Below are positions 6,305 to 12,712 of a DNA stretch of 12,712 nt, piece by piece. Numbering within the stretch: position 1 is the stretch's first letter; each line of letters opens with the position of its first letter. The position numbers and the translations under genes are program-made. The notes below the pieces were generated by a model that did no database searches, was not told the DNA's origin, and was given only the letters and a program-made list of their open reading frames with translations. Origin of the DNA: Alphaproteobacteria bacterium (GTDB lineage Bacteria; Pseudomonadota; Alphaproteobacteria; Sphingomonadales; Sphingomonadaceae); NCBI GenBank assembly GCA_020249025.1, contig JADCGM010000034.1:1-12712 (forward strand). The letters run 5' to 3'.

Positions 6305-6317
6305 CGGCTATCAGCCG
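6305..6317 (+). promoter_or_regulatory. Small hairpin in the prfC ribosome-binding region
   Basis: CGGCT-ATC-AGCCG forms a perfect 5-bp stem with a 3-nt loop, ending 6 nt before the prfC ATG, where a Shine-Dalgarno sequence would be expected. No purine-rich ribosome-binding site is visible in the 30 bases before the ATG. The hairpin could affect initiation or be incidental. Confidence 0.3.
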
Positions 6318-6323
6318 CGCGCC

Positions 6324-7895
6324 ATGCTCAGCCCCGCCGATCCCATCGCCAGCCGCCGCACCTTCGCGATCATCTCGCACCCGGACGCCGGCAAGACCAC
6401 GCTCACCGAAAAGCTGCTGCTATCGGGCGGGGCGATCCATCTGGCGGGCGAAGTGAAGGCGCGCGGCGCGAACCGGCGCGCGCGCTCGGACTGGATGAAG
6501 ATCGAGCAGCAGCGCGGCATCTCGGTGACCTCATCGGTGATGACCTTCGAGAAGGACGGCGTCACCTTCAACCTGCTCGACACGCCGGGCCACGAGGACT
6601 TTTCGGAAGACACCTACCGCACGCTGACCGCGGTCGATTCCGCCGTGATGGTGATCGACGCGGCGCGCGGCATCGAGGCGCAGACGCTGAAGCTGTTCGA
6701 GGTCTGCCGCCTGCGCGACGTCCCGATCCTGACCTTCGTCAACAAGGTCGACCGCGAGGGGCGCTCGCCGTTCGAGCTCCTCGACGAAATCGCCGACAAG
6801 CTGGCGCTCGACGTCTGCCCGATGATCTGGCCGATGGGCATGGGCGGGAAGTTCGCCGGGCTCTACGAGCTGGCGACGCACCGGGTGCTGACGCCCGAGG
6901 GGCGGACGGTGCAGCTGAGCGGCCTCGACGATCCGCAGCTCGATGCGCTGATGCCGCATGGCGGGGCCGACGCCTTCCGCGAGGAGGTGGAGCTGGCGGG
7001 TGCGGGCTATGCCGCCTTCGATGCGGAGGCCTATCGCGCCGGATCGCTGACGCCCGTCTTCTTCGGGTCCGCGCTGCGCGAGTTCGGGGTCGATGCGCTG
7101 ATCGCGGCGCTCGCCGCGCATGCGCCGAGCCCGCGGCCGCAGCCCGCCGCCCCGCGCAACGTCTCGCCGGGCGAAAGCGCGGTCACCGGCTTCGTCTTCA
7201 AGGTGCAGGCCAACATGGACCCGCAGCACCGCGACCGCGTCGCCTTCCTGCGGCTGGTGTCGGGGCGCTTCAAGCGCGGCATGAAGCTGAAGCAGGTGCA
7301 GACCGGCAAGGCGATCGCGGTCCACAGCCCGATCTTCTTCTTCGCGCAGAGCCGCGAGCTCGCCGACGAGGCCTTTCCGGGCGACATCATCGGCATCCCC
7401 AACCACGGCAGCCTGCGCGTCGGCGACACGCTGACCGAGGGCGAGGCGCTGACCTTCACCGGCATCCCCAATTTTGCGCCCGAAATCCTGCGCCGCGTGA
7501 AGCTCGGCGATCCGACCAAGACCAAGCAGCTCAGAAACGCCCTCGACGACATGGCCGAGGAGGGCGTGACGCAGGTGTTCAAGCCGCTGATCGGCGCGAA
7601 CTGGATCGTCGGGGTCGTCGGCCAGCTTCAGCTGGACGTGCTGATCTCGCGCATGGCCGCCGAATACAAGGTCGACGCCGGCTTCGAGCCGAGCCCGTGG
7701 GCGACCGCGCGCTGGGTGGCGGGCGATCCGGCCAAGCTCAAGGCGTTCATGGATGAGAACAAGTCCAACCTCGCCGAGGATCGTGACGGCGCACCCGTCT
7801 ATATGGCCCGCGACACCTGGGAGCTGAACTTCGTCGTCCAGCGCAATCCCGAGCTCCGCTTCACCGCGACGCGCGAGCGGCACGCGGCGGCGTGA
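6324..7895 (+). CDS. prfC: Peptide chain release factor 3 (RF3 GTPase)
   Basis: A 523-residue translational GTPase that removes RF1 or RF2 from the ribosome after peptide release; cytosolic. The G domain is complete: P-loop SHPDAGKT (18-25), switch I RGISVTSSVM (64-73), DTPGHEDF (86-93), NKVD (140-143) and FFGSALREFGVDAL (G5 region). The RF3-specific stretch KARGANRRARSDWMKIEQQR precedes switch I, which separates it from EF-G and EF-Tu. The beta-barrel and C-terminal RF3 domains follow to the end, with FKPLIGANWIVGVVGQLQLDVL. Length is normal for RF3. ATG 6324 has no Shine-Dalgarno and is preceded by a small hairpin, but the N-terminus fits the family. Its stop TGA overlaps the GTG of the next gene, so the two are translationally coupled. 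Confidence 0.96.
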   Translation: MLSPADPIASRRTFAIISHPDAGKTTLTEKLLLSGGAIHLAGEVKARGANRRARSDWMKIEQQRGISVTSSVMTFEKDGVTFNLLDTPGHEDFSEDTYRTLTAVDSAVMVIDAARGIEAQTLKLFEVCRLRDVPILTFVNKVDREGRSPFELLDEIADKLALDVCPMIWPMGMGGKFAGLYELATHRVLTPEGRTVQLSGLDDPQLDALMPHGGADAFREEVELAGAGYAAFDAEAYRAGSLTPVFFGSALREFGVDALIAALAAHAPSPRPQPAAPRNVSPGESAVTGFVFKVQANMDPQHRDRVAFLRLVSGRFKRGMKLKQVQTGKAIAVHSPIFFFAQSRELADEAFPGDIIGIPNHGSLRVGDTLTEGEALTFTGIPNFAPEILRRVKLGDPTKTKQLRNALDDMAEEGVTQVFKPLIGANWIVGVVGQLQLDVLISRMAAEYKVDAGFEPSPWATARWVAGDPAKLKAFMDENKSNLAEDRDGAPVYMARDTWELNFVVQRNPELRFTATRERHAAA

Positions 7896-8350
7896 GCGAC
7901 CTCGCGATTCTCGTCGACGCGGACGCCTGTCCGGTCAAGGACGAGATCTACCGGGTCGCCGGGCGCTACGGGGTGCTGGTCAAGCTCGTCTCCAACAGCC
8001 CGCTCTACGCCCCGGCGCTGCCCTTTCTCGAACGGGTCCAGGTGTCGGACGGCTTCGACGCCGCCGACGACTGGATCGCGACGAACGCGGGCAAGGCGAG
8101 CATCGTCGTCACCGCCGACATCCTCCTCGCCGACCGCTGCCTGAAGGCGGGCGCAACCGTTCTCGCCCCGACCGGCAAGCCCTTCACCGCCGCCTCGATC
8201 GGCGGCGCCATTGCCCAGCGCGCGCTGATGGCGGACCTGCGCGCCATGGGCGCCGTCAGCGGCGGCAACGCCCCATTCGCAAAAGCCGACCGCTCCCGCT
8301 TCCTCTCCGCGCTCGACGAAGCGGTGAACCGCCTCCGGCGCGGCCGCTAG
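7892..8350 (+). CDS. YaiI/YqxD family (UPF0178, DUF188) PIN-like protein
   Basis: A 152-residue member of the UPF0178 family, similar to E. coli YaiI throughout. Visible family motifs are VDADACPVK (8-16, with Asp9, Asp11 and Cys13), VSNSP (33-37), GFDAADDWI (54-62), VVTADILLADR (72-82) and the C-terminal GAVSGGNAP. The family has a PIN-like fold with clustered acidic residues, so a metal-dependent nuclease activity is predicted, but no substrate is established. It starts at GTG 7892, overlapping the prfC TGA by 4 nt, so its translation probably depends on prfC. Its stop is 9 bp from the stop of the convergent Anbu gene. No signal peptide. Confidence 0.93.
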   Translation: MSDLAILVDADACPVKDEIYRVAGRYGVLVKLVSNSPLYAPALPFLERVQVSDGFDAADDWIATNAGKASIVVTADILLADRCLKAGATVLAPTGKPFTAASIGGAIAQRALMADLRAMGAVSGGNAPFAKADRSRFLSALDEAVNRLRRGR

Positions 8351-8359
8351 CGCCCCCGC

Positions 8360-9094
8360 CTACTTGTACGGCGGCTGCGGGATCTCCGCCCGCGCGTGGG
8401 CGAGCGCGGTCGACCAGCGCTCCGACAGGTCGTGGAAATAGGCGTCGTCGGGGCCGATGCGGTGGACGAGCTCGGCGGTCGCCTGGCGGTCGCGGACGAC
8501 GACGAGGTCGATGGGCAGGCCGACCGCGAGGTTCGACCGCATCGTCGAATCGAAGGAGATCAGCCCGATCTTCATCGCCTCGTAGAGCTCGGTGTCATAC
8601 TGGAGCGCGCGGTCGAGGATCGGCTTGCCGTATTTGTTCTCGCCGATCTGCAGATAGGGCGTGTCAGGCTGGCACTCGATGACGTTGCCCTGCGGATAGA
8701 CAAGAAACAGCCGCACCGGCTCGCCGCCGATCGAGCCGCCGACGAGCAGGGTCGCATCGAAGCTGATGCTTTCCTGTTCGAGGCTTTCCATCCCGTCGCG
8801 CGCGGCGCGCACCGCGCGGCCGGCGGCAAGGGCGGCGGCATAGATGGTCGGCACGCTGTCGAGCGTTTCGGGCTTGTCCGTCTCGGGATTGAGCACGCCC
8901 TGCTGAAGCCGCTGCATCGCGCCCTGCGTCGTCGACAGCGAACCGGCCGAGGCGATGGCGATGATGCGCTTGCCATCGTTCCCGTGGAGGCGAAGCTTCC
9001 GATAGGTCGAGATGTTGTCGACACCGGCGTTGGTGCGCGTATCGGCCATCATCACGAGGCCGTCCTTCACCCGGAATCCCACGCAATAGGTCAC
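8360..9094 (-). CDS. Anbu, proteasome-like N-terminal threonine peptidase
   Basis: A 244-residue proteasome-type protease of the Anbu (ancestral beta subunit) family. Removing the initiator Met exposes Thr as residue 1 of TYCVGFRVKDG. Counting from that Thr, Asp17 (in MMADTRT) falls exactly where the catalytic Asp of proteasome beta subunits lies, and Lys32 (in TYRKL) is at or next to the Lys33 equivalent. There is no propeptide. Other core segments are IIAIASAGSLSTTQG and LLVGGSIGGEPVRLFLV. Anbu proteins assemble into open or helical rings rather than closed proteasome barrels, and cellular substrates are not known. It starts at GTG 9092-9094; its Shine-Dalgarno AGGGA overlaps the TAG of the transglutaminase-like gene 9 nt upstream. 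It is the last gene of the operon, convergent with the YaiI gene. Confidence 0.94.
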   Translation of the reverse strand: MTYCVGFRVKDGLVMMADTRTNAGVDNISTYRKLRLHGNDGKRIIAIASAGSLSTTQGAMQRLQQGVLNPETDKPETLDSVPTIYAAALAAGRAVRAARDGMESLEQESISFDATLLVGGSIGGEPVRLFLVYPQGNVIECQPDTPYLQIGENKYGKPILDRALQYDTELYEAMKIGLISFDSTMRSNLAVGLPIDLVVVRDRQATAELVHRIGPDDAYFHDLSERWSTALAHARAEIPQPPYK

Positions 9095-9103
9095 GGTGCG
9101 TCC

Positions 9104-9961
9104 CTAGTTCTGGCTCTGGATCTGGCTCTGGCCCGATCCCTGGCTTTGGCGCTGCGTCTGCATCGCCGCGTCGGCGGCATGCACCTCGACCGCGAGCGTT
9201 TCCAGTCCCCCGCCGCGCCGCGCGCCGCGCACGGGGGCAGCCGCGAGATAGTCGGAGCCGACGGCAATGCGGACATGGCGTTCGGTCGCACACACCCCGT
9301 TCGCCGGATCGAAGGCGACCCAGCCGAGATCGGGGACGAGCGCCTCCGCCCAGGCATGCGCCGCTTCCTGCGGATGGGTCTCGTCGCGGGCGAGATGACC
9401 GGAGACATAGCGGGCCGGCACCCCCATCAGCCGCGCGGCGGTGATGAACATGTGCGCGAAATCCTGACAGACCCCGCGCCCGGCGGCGAGCGCTCCCGCC
9501 GCGGTCGTCGCCGCATGCGTCGCGTCGGTGTCGAAGGTCATGCGGCCGTGGATGTCGAGCATCAGCGCATGCAGCGCATCGACCGTGCTCGGCTGCGCGC
9601 AGCGCGCGGCAAGGTCGGCGAGGCCGCGATCAGGCGTGGTCAGCGGCGTCGGGCGCAGAAAGACCTGCGGATCGAGCGGCTCGGCAGCGCCGCGCACCAC
9701 GCCGGCCGAGTCGGTGATGTCGACCTCGCCCGACACGGTGATGGTGATCGCCGACAGCGGTCCGTCGGCGTAGAACATGTGGAGCGCATTGCCGTAGGGG
9801 TCGGTGCCGGCGCGCAGATAGCCGTCCACGTCGATGTCGATGCGCCAGTTGCGGACGTGCTGCGCCTCATGGTCGCGCGGGGTCAGCCGCAGCGCCTGAA
9901 CCACCTGCGACGCGGGCGCGTCGTAAGCGTAGCTGGTGCGGTGGGCGACTTTCACGCGCAT
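9104..9961 (-). CDS. Transglutaminase-like cysteine protease of the Anbu operon
   Basis: A 285-residue protein of the bacterial transglutaminase-like superfamily. An N-terminal beta domain (about 1-105, opening MRVKVAHRTSYAYD) precedes the papain-like catalytic domain: Cys165 in GRGVCQDFAH, His202 in AAHAWAEAL and Asp218 in VAFDPANG, the full triad. Such proteins are usually predicted to be peptidases or amidases rather than crosslinkers. No signal peptide is seen. The last 23 residues (263-285) form an unusual Gln/Ser-rich tail with eight Gln in 17 positions, encoded by a short direct DNA repeat. The start ATG 9961 lies 2 nt after the alpha-E stop with no clear Shine-Dalgarno, so translation probably relies on coupling. 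It shares an operon with the ATP-grasp, alpha-E and Anbu genes and may cut a bond that the ATP-grasp enzyme makes. Confidence 0.93.
   Translation of the reverse strand: MRVKVAHRTSYAYDAPASQVVQALRLTPRDHEAQHVRNWRIDIDVDGYLRAGTDPYGNALHMFYADGPLSAITITVSGEVDITDSAGVVRGAAEPLDPQVFLRPTPLTTPDRGLADLAARCAQPSTVDALHALMLDIHGRMTFDTDATHAATTAAGALAAGRGVCQDFAHMFITAARLMGVPARYVSGHLARDETHPQEAAHAWAEALVPDLGWVAFDPANGVCATERHVRIAVGSDYLAAAPVRGARRGGGLETLAVEVHAADAAMQTQRQSQGSGQSQIQSQN
9109..9131. repeat. Short direct repeat encoding a Gln/Ser tail
   Basis: TCTGGCTCTGG occurs at 9109-9119 and again at 9121-9131 (12-bp period), with a degenerate third copy around 9139-9148. On the minus strand it encodes the Ser-Gln repeats at the end of the transglutaminase-like protein. 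The period keeps the reading frame, so repeat number could vary without a frameshift. Confidence 0.7.
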
Positions 9962-9963
9962 GG

Positions 9964-10905
9964 TCAGAACAGATACTGGTCCGCGACCGCCATGCCGAGC
10001 CGATTATTCTCCGCGATGAAGTCGGTGACATATTCGTGCAGCCCGGACGCGAAGATCGCATCGATGCGCCCGGCGGCGAGCTTGTTGGCGTTGGCGACGG
10101 CGAGGCGGTGCGCCGGCCCCCGCCGTCCGCTTTCGTTCGCCAGCTGGTCGAGATAGCGCACCGCATCGGCCGCGCAGACGGCGAGCGAGCGCGGCATGCG
10201 GCGGTTGAGGATGAGCAGATCGGCGACGAGCCACGGCTTCACGCTGTCGCGGTAGACATGGCGATAGGCGGTGAGCGCCGAGACCGTGCGCAGGATCGTC
10301 GTCCACTGGAAATAGTCGAGGCTGCCGCCGACCGGCTCCTCGCGGGGCAGCAGCAGATGATATTTCACGTCGAGCAGACGCGCGGTGTTGTCGGCGCGCT
10401 CGATCGCGGCGCCCAGCCGCAGGAAGAAATAACCCTCGGTGCGCAGCAGCGTGCGGTGGGTCGAACCGTCGAAGGCGAGCGCGGCCGCCTTCACCGCATC
10501 GAGCAGCCGCGCGAGCGTCGGGCGCGAATCGAAGCGGGTTCCGAAGCGCTGGATGTCGAGCCAGGCGCCGTTGATCGCCTCCCACGCCTCGACGGTGAGC
10601 GCGGTGCGCACGGCGCGGGCGTTGTTGCGCGCCTTCTCGATGCAGCAGCGCATCGACGAGGCGTTCTCGGGATCGAGCGACAGGAACTGGAGCGCCGTTT
10701 CCTCGGCGAGCTCGGGATGGCGCTCCGAATAGGCCTGCGCGACGCCCGCCGCGGCGAGCGCCGAGCGCCAGGCATCGATGTCGCCGCCATAGGACGACGG
10801 CAGCGCAGCCAGCCGCAGCGTCGCATCGGTCAGACGCGCGACGAAGTCCGCGCGCTCGATGTAGCGCCCGGCCCAGAACAGGTTTCCGGCGGTGCGGGAG
10901 AGCAT
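9964..10905 (-). CDS. Alpha-E domain-containing protein (DUF403)
   Basis: A 313-residue, almost entirely helical protein of the alpha-E (DUF403) family. Characteristic segments are the N-terminal MLSRTAGNLFWAGRYIERAD, ENASSMRCCIEKARNNARAVR near residues 80-100, LRTEGYFFLRLGAAIERADNTARLLDVKYH in the middle (about 155-184), and ILNRRMPRSLA. The family nearly always sits beside the circularly permuted ATP-grasp gene and has been predicted from genome comparisons to be its partner; its biochemical role is unproven. The repeated Glu-Arg-Ala-Asp motifs (residues 17-20 and 169-172) suggest an internal duplication. The start ATG 10903-10905 is 15 nt past the ATP-grasp stop, and a G-run overlapping that stop codon supplies the Shine-Dalgarno. 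Length is normal. No membrane segments or signal peptide. Confidence 0.94.
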   Translation of the reverse strand: MLSRTAGNLFWAGRYIERADFVARLTDATLRLAALPSSYGGDIDAWRSALAAAGVAQAYSERHPELAEETALQFLSLDPENASSMRCCIEKARNNARAVRTALTVEAWEAINGAWLDIQRFGTRFDSRPTLARLLDAVKAAALAFDGSTHRTLLRTEGYFFLRLGAAIERADNTARLLDVKYHLLLPREEPVGGSLDYFQWTTILRTVSALTAYRHVYRDSVKPWLVADLLILNRRMPRSLAVCAADAVRYLDQLANESGRRGPAHRLAVANANKLAAGRIDAIFASGLHEYVTDFIAENNRLGMAVADQYLF

Positions 10906-10920
10906 GGCTAGATACCCCCC

Positions 10921-12345
10921 CTAGTCATCGAGCACCCAGGTGTCCTTCGTCCCGCCGCCCTGGCTTGAATTGACCACCAGCGAGCCTTCGGCGAGCGCGA
11001 CGCGGGTGAGGCCGCCGGGGACGATCTTCGTCCCGTTGGCGCCGGTCAGAACGAACGGCCGCAGGTCGACATGGCGCGGCGCGACTCCGGCATCGACAAG
11101 GGTCGGGCAGGTCGACAGCGCCAGCGTCGGCTGGGCGATGAACTTGTCGGGGTTGGCGCGCAGCTTGGCGGCGAAGCTTTCGATCTGCGCCTTCGTCGCG
11201 TGCGGCCCGACGAGCATGCCGTAACCGCCCGAGCCGTCGACCTCCTTCACCACCAGCTCGGGCAGATGATCGAGCACATGGGCGAGCGCGTCCGGCTCGC
11301 GGCAGCGCCAGGTCGGGACATTGTCGAGCAGCGGCTCCTCGCCGGTGTAAAAGCGAACGATCTCCGGCATGTAGCTGTAGATCGCCTTGTCGTCCGAGAC
11401 GCCGGTGCCGACCGCATTGGCGATGGTGAGGTTGCCGCAGGCGTAGGCGCTCATCATCCCCGGCACGCCGAGCATCGAATCCGGGCGGAACACCAGCGGA
11501 TCGAGGAAGGCGTCGTCGACGCGGCGATAGACGACGTCGACGCGCTTTGGCCCCTCTGTCGTGCGCATGTAGAGCACGTCCTCGCGCACGAAGAGATCGC
11601 TGCCCTCGACCAGCTCGACGCCGAGTTTATCGGCGAGGAAGCTGTGTTCGTAGAAGGCCGAATTGTGGAAGCCCGGCGTCAGCACGACGATGGTCGGGTC
11701 GGCGCGGCAGTTGGGGGGGGCGACCGAGCGCAGCGTCGCCAGCAGCGTTTCCGGATAATCGTCGACGGGCGCGACACGGTGGCGGTCGAACAGCTCGGGC
11801 AGCAGCCGGTGCATGACCTCGCGGTTCTCAAGCATGTAGGAGACGCCCGACGGGGTGCGGGCGTTGTCCTCCAGCACATGGAAGCTGTCGGGCCCGGTGC
11901 GGACGATGTCGATGCCGGCGATATGTGTGTAGACGCCGTGCGGTGGCGGCCGGCCGACGGCGGCGAGTTCATATTGCGGATTGCGGAGCACCAGCTCGGC
12001 CGGGACGATGCCCGCCTTCAGGATCTCCTGCGCGCCGTAAACGTCGGCGAGAAAGGCGTTCAGCGCCCCGACGCGCTGGATGAGGCCGCGCTCGAGCTTC
12101 GACCACTCCTTGCGCGACAGCACGCGCGGGATGATGTCGAAGGGGATCAGCCGCTCGTCGGCCTGCGCATCGCCATAGACCGCAAAGGTGATGCCGATGC
12201 GGCGGAAGAACAGTTCCGCCTGCTGACGGCGGGTCTGGAGATAATCGGGCGGCGCGGCGTCGAGCCAGGTCTTGATGCGGGCATAGGCGTCGCGCGGCAG
12301 CGCGTCCCCCAATCCGGTCATCTCGTCAAAGGCTGGCCCCGGCAT
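10921..12345 (-). CDS. Circularly permuted ATP-grasp type 2 protein
   Basis: A 474-residue member of the circularly permuted ATP-grasp family (DUF404/DUF407 region), predicted to use ATP to form an amide or peptide bond. Landmarks are VYGDAQADERLIPFDIIPRV (56-75), HVLEDNARTPSGVSYML (156-172), VLTPGFHNSAFYEH (221-234), VVYRRVDDAFLDP (271-283), the nucleotide-binding VVKEVDGSGGYGM (365-377), DLRPFV (427-432), PGGLTRVA (443-450) and SSQGGGTKDTWV (460-471). The acceptor and donor are unknown. I start it at ATG 12345, preceded by GGGAGAGGGA. A longer frame to 12510 would run through the aroE start and the shared promoter gap. It is the first gene of a four-gene operon and divergent from aroE. An eight-base G/C run (11713-11720) lies within codons 210-211 of an intact frame. 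Confidence 0.94.
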   Translation of the reverse strand: MPGPAFDEMTGLGDALPRDAYARIKTWLDAAPPDYLQTRRQQAELFFRRIGITFAVYGDAQADERLIPFDIIPRVLSRKEWSKLERGLIQRVGALNAFLADVYGAQEILKAGIVPAELVLRNPQYELAAVGRPPPHGVYTHIAGIDIVRTGPDSFHVLEDNARTPSGVSYMLENREVMHRLLPELFDRHRVAPVDDYPETLLATLRSVAPPNCRADPTIVVLTPGFHNSAFYEHSFLADKLGVELVEGSDLFVREDVLYMRTTEGPKRVDVVYRRVDDAFLDPLVFRPDSMLGVPGMMSAYACGNLTIANAVGTGVSDDKAIYSYMPEIVRFYTGEEPLLDNVPTWRCREPDALAHVLDHLPELVVKEVDGSGGYGMLVGPHATKAQIESFAAKLRANPDKFIAQPTLALSTCPTLVDAGVAPRHVDLRPFVLTGANGTKIVPGGLTRVALAEGSLVVNSSQGGGTKDTWVLDD

Positions 12346-12414
12346 TCCCTCTCCCTGAATCGCAGTTTGTGCGGCGCAACAACGAAGCGCAAGGGGGTCG
12401 AGCGCGGGGCCCGC

Positions 12415-12443
12415 TTGAGGCGGCGGGAGGCGGGTTGCATAAG
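12415..12443 (+). promoter_or_regulatory. Possible aroE promoter
   Basis: TTGAGG (12415-12420) and CATAAG (12438-12443) are separated by exactly 17 bp, each matching 4 of 6 consensus bases. Transcription would start at or near the aroE ATG (12449), making the message leaderless. The AAGGGG (12441-12446) that could instead serve as a Shine-Dalgarno is only 2 nt from the ATG, unusually close. In the same 103-bp gap no strong minus-strand promoter for the ATP-grasp operon is evident. Confidence 0.35.
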
Positions 12444-12448
12444 GGGCC

Positions 12449-12712
12449 ATGGCTCGTCCGCACGCCGAGGTGATCGGCGACCCCATCGCCCAGTCCAAGT
12501 CCCCGATCATCCACGGATTCTGGCTGCACGCGCTCGGGCTTGAGGGCAGCTACGCCAAGACGCATGTGACCGCCGACGGCCTCGCGGAATTTTTCGCTGC
12601 GCGCCGCGCCGACCCCGACTGGCGGGGCTGCAACGTCACGGTGCCGCACAAGGCGGCGGTGATGGCGCACCTCGATGCGCTGTCCGCCGACGCCCGCGCG
12701 ATCGGCGCGGTC
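12449..12712 (+). CDS. aroE: Shikimate dehydrogenase, N-terminal part (runs off window)
   Basis: The first 88 residues of shikimate 5-dehydrogenase, which reduces 3-dehydroshikimate to shikimate with NADPH in aromatic amino acid synthesis; cytosolic. Diagnostic motifs are EVIGDPIAQSKSPIIHGFW (7-25, with the shikimate-binding serines in SKSP 16-19) and CNVTVPHK (61-68), whose Lys68 is the catalytic lysine. The NADP-binding domain lies beyond the window. ATG 12449 gives the usual short N-terminus of the family. It is divergent from the ATP-grasp operon, with 103 bp between starts. The gene is cut by the window edge, with no sign of damage. Confidence 0.95.
   Translation, partial: MARPHAEVIGDPIAQSKSPIIHGFWLHALGLEGSYAKTHVTADGLAEFFAARRADPDWRGCNVTVPHKAAVMAHLDALSADARAIGAV

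Noticed and set aside
6244..6456. Small plus-strand ORF starting at the ATG inside the second ATGGTTAA box
   Set aside because: It has no ribosome-binding site, overlaps prfC out of frame, and its product is Arg/Ala/Pro-rich without motifs.
6531..7883. Minus-strand frame of 450 codons opposite prfC
   Set aside because: It is antisense to a complete RF3 gene and shows no recognisable domain.
8396..10156. A long plus-strand open frame of 586 codons
   Set aside because: It lies antisense to the Anbu, transglutaminase-like and alpha-E genes, which have full family motifs. Its translation is Arg/Ala/Gly-rich without motifs, the usual artefact of high GC.
12346..12510. Longer N-terminus for the ATP-grasp protein
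   Set aside because: It would overlap the aroE start and promoter, and the added residues do not look like the family. ATG 12345 has a strong purine-rich site.
11071..12543. Plus-strand frame of 490 codons opposite the ATP-grasp gene
   Set aside because: It is a GC-driven shadow of the ATP-grasp gene and would also run across the aroE start.
1..12712. CRISPR array, tRNA, rRNA, insertion sequence or prophage genes
   Set aside because: No spaced direct repeats, clover-leaf sequences, transposase or integrase motifs, or terminal repeats were found on either strand.

Overview
The window is GC-rich DNA, roughly two thirds G+C by eye. The gene set (GapR/DUF2312 next to DUF1244 and pyruvate kinase, alphaproteobacterial-type RF3, a DUF6065 protein, and an Anbu/alpha-E/ATP-grasp operon) suggests an alphaproteobacterium, most likely a sphingomonad. 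This is an inference from gene families; there is no rRNA in the window. Genes are packed tightly on both strands. I see no IS element, phage gene, CRISPR array, tRNA or rRNA.

Layout. (1) 1-1110 (+): the end of a small membrane protein, coupled by a 4-nt overlap to an alpha/beta hydrolase with an epoxide-hydrolase-type Asp nucleophile. (2) 1086-1811 (-): a VapBC toxin-antitoxin operon. Its promoter carries a perfect 16-bp inverted repeat built from two GTGCATGCAC palindromes whose centres are 21 bp apart, and vapB appears to be leaderless. (3) 1826-4051: gapR and a DUF1244 gene (-), divergent from pyruvate kinase (+). (4) 4061-5719 (-): a two-domain protein joining the uncharacterised DUF6065 domain to a FIH/JmjC-like Fe(II)/2-oxoglutarate oxygenase domain with its metal and cosubstrate residues intact. 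(5) 5815-6159 (-): a small secreted protein of unknown function, divergent from prfC. The gap between them holds two identical ATGGTTAA boxes. (6) 6324-8350 (+): prfC (RF3) coupled to a YaiI/UPF0178 gene. (7) 8360-12345 (-): a four-gene operon in the order circularly permuted ATP-grasp, alpha-E, transglutaminase-like protease, Anbu proteasome-like peptidase. (8) 12449-end (+): the start of aroE.

How the genes work together. The operon in (7) fits a widespread but biochemically poorly understood system, predicted to make a peptide or isopeptide bond (ATP-grasp with alpha-E) and to cut it (transglutaminase-like protease and Anbu). VapBC is a self-regulating toxin-antitoxin pair lying beside the gapR/DUF1244/pyk housekeeping block. 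The DUF6065-oxygenase fusion is the least described item: it links an orphan domain to a probable protein or peptide hydroxylase. Three convergent gene pairs meet with 9 bp or less between stops, or overlap, and show no clear intrinsic terminator.
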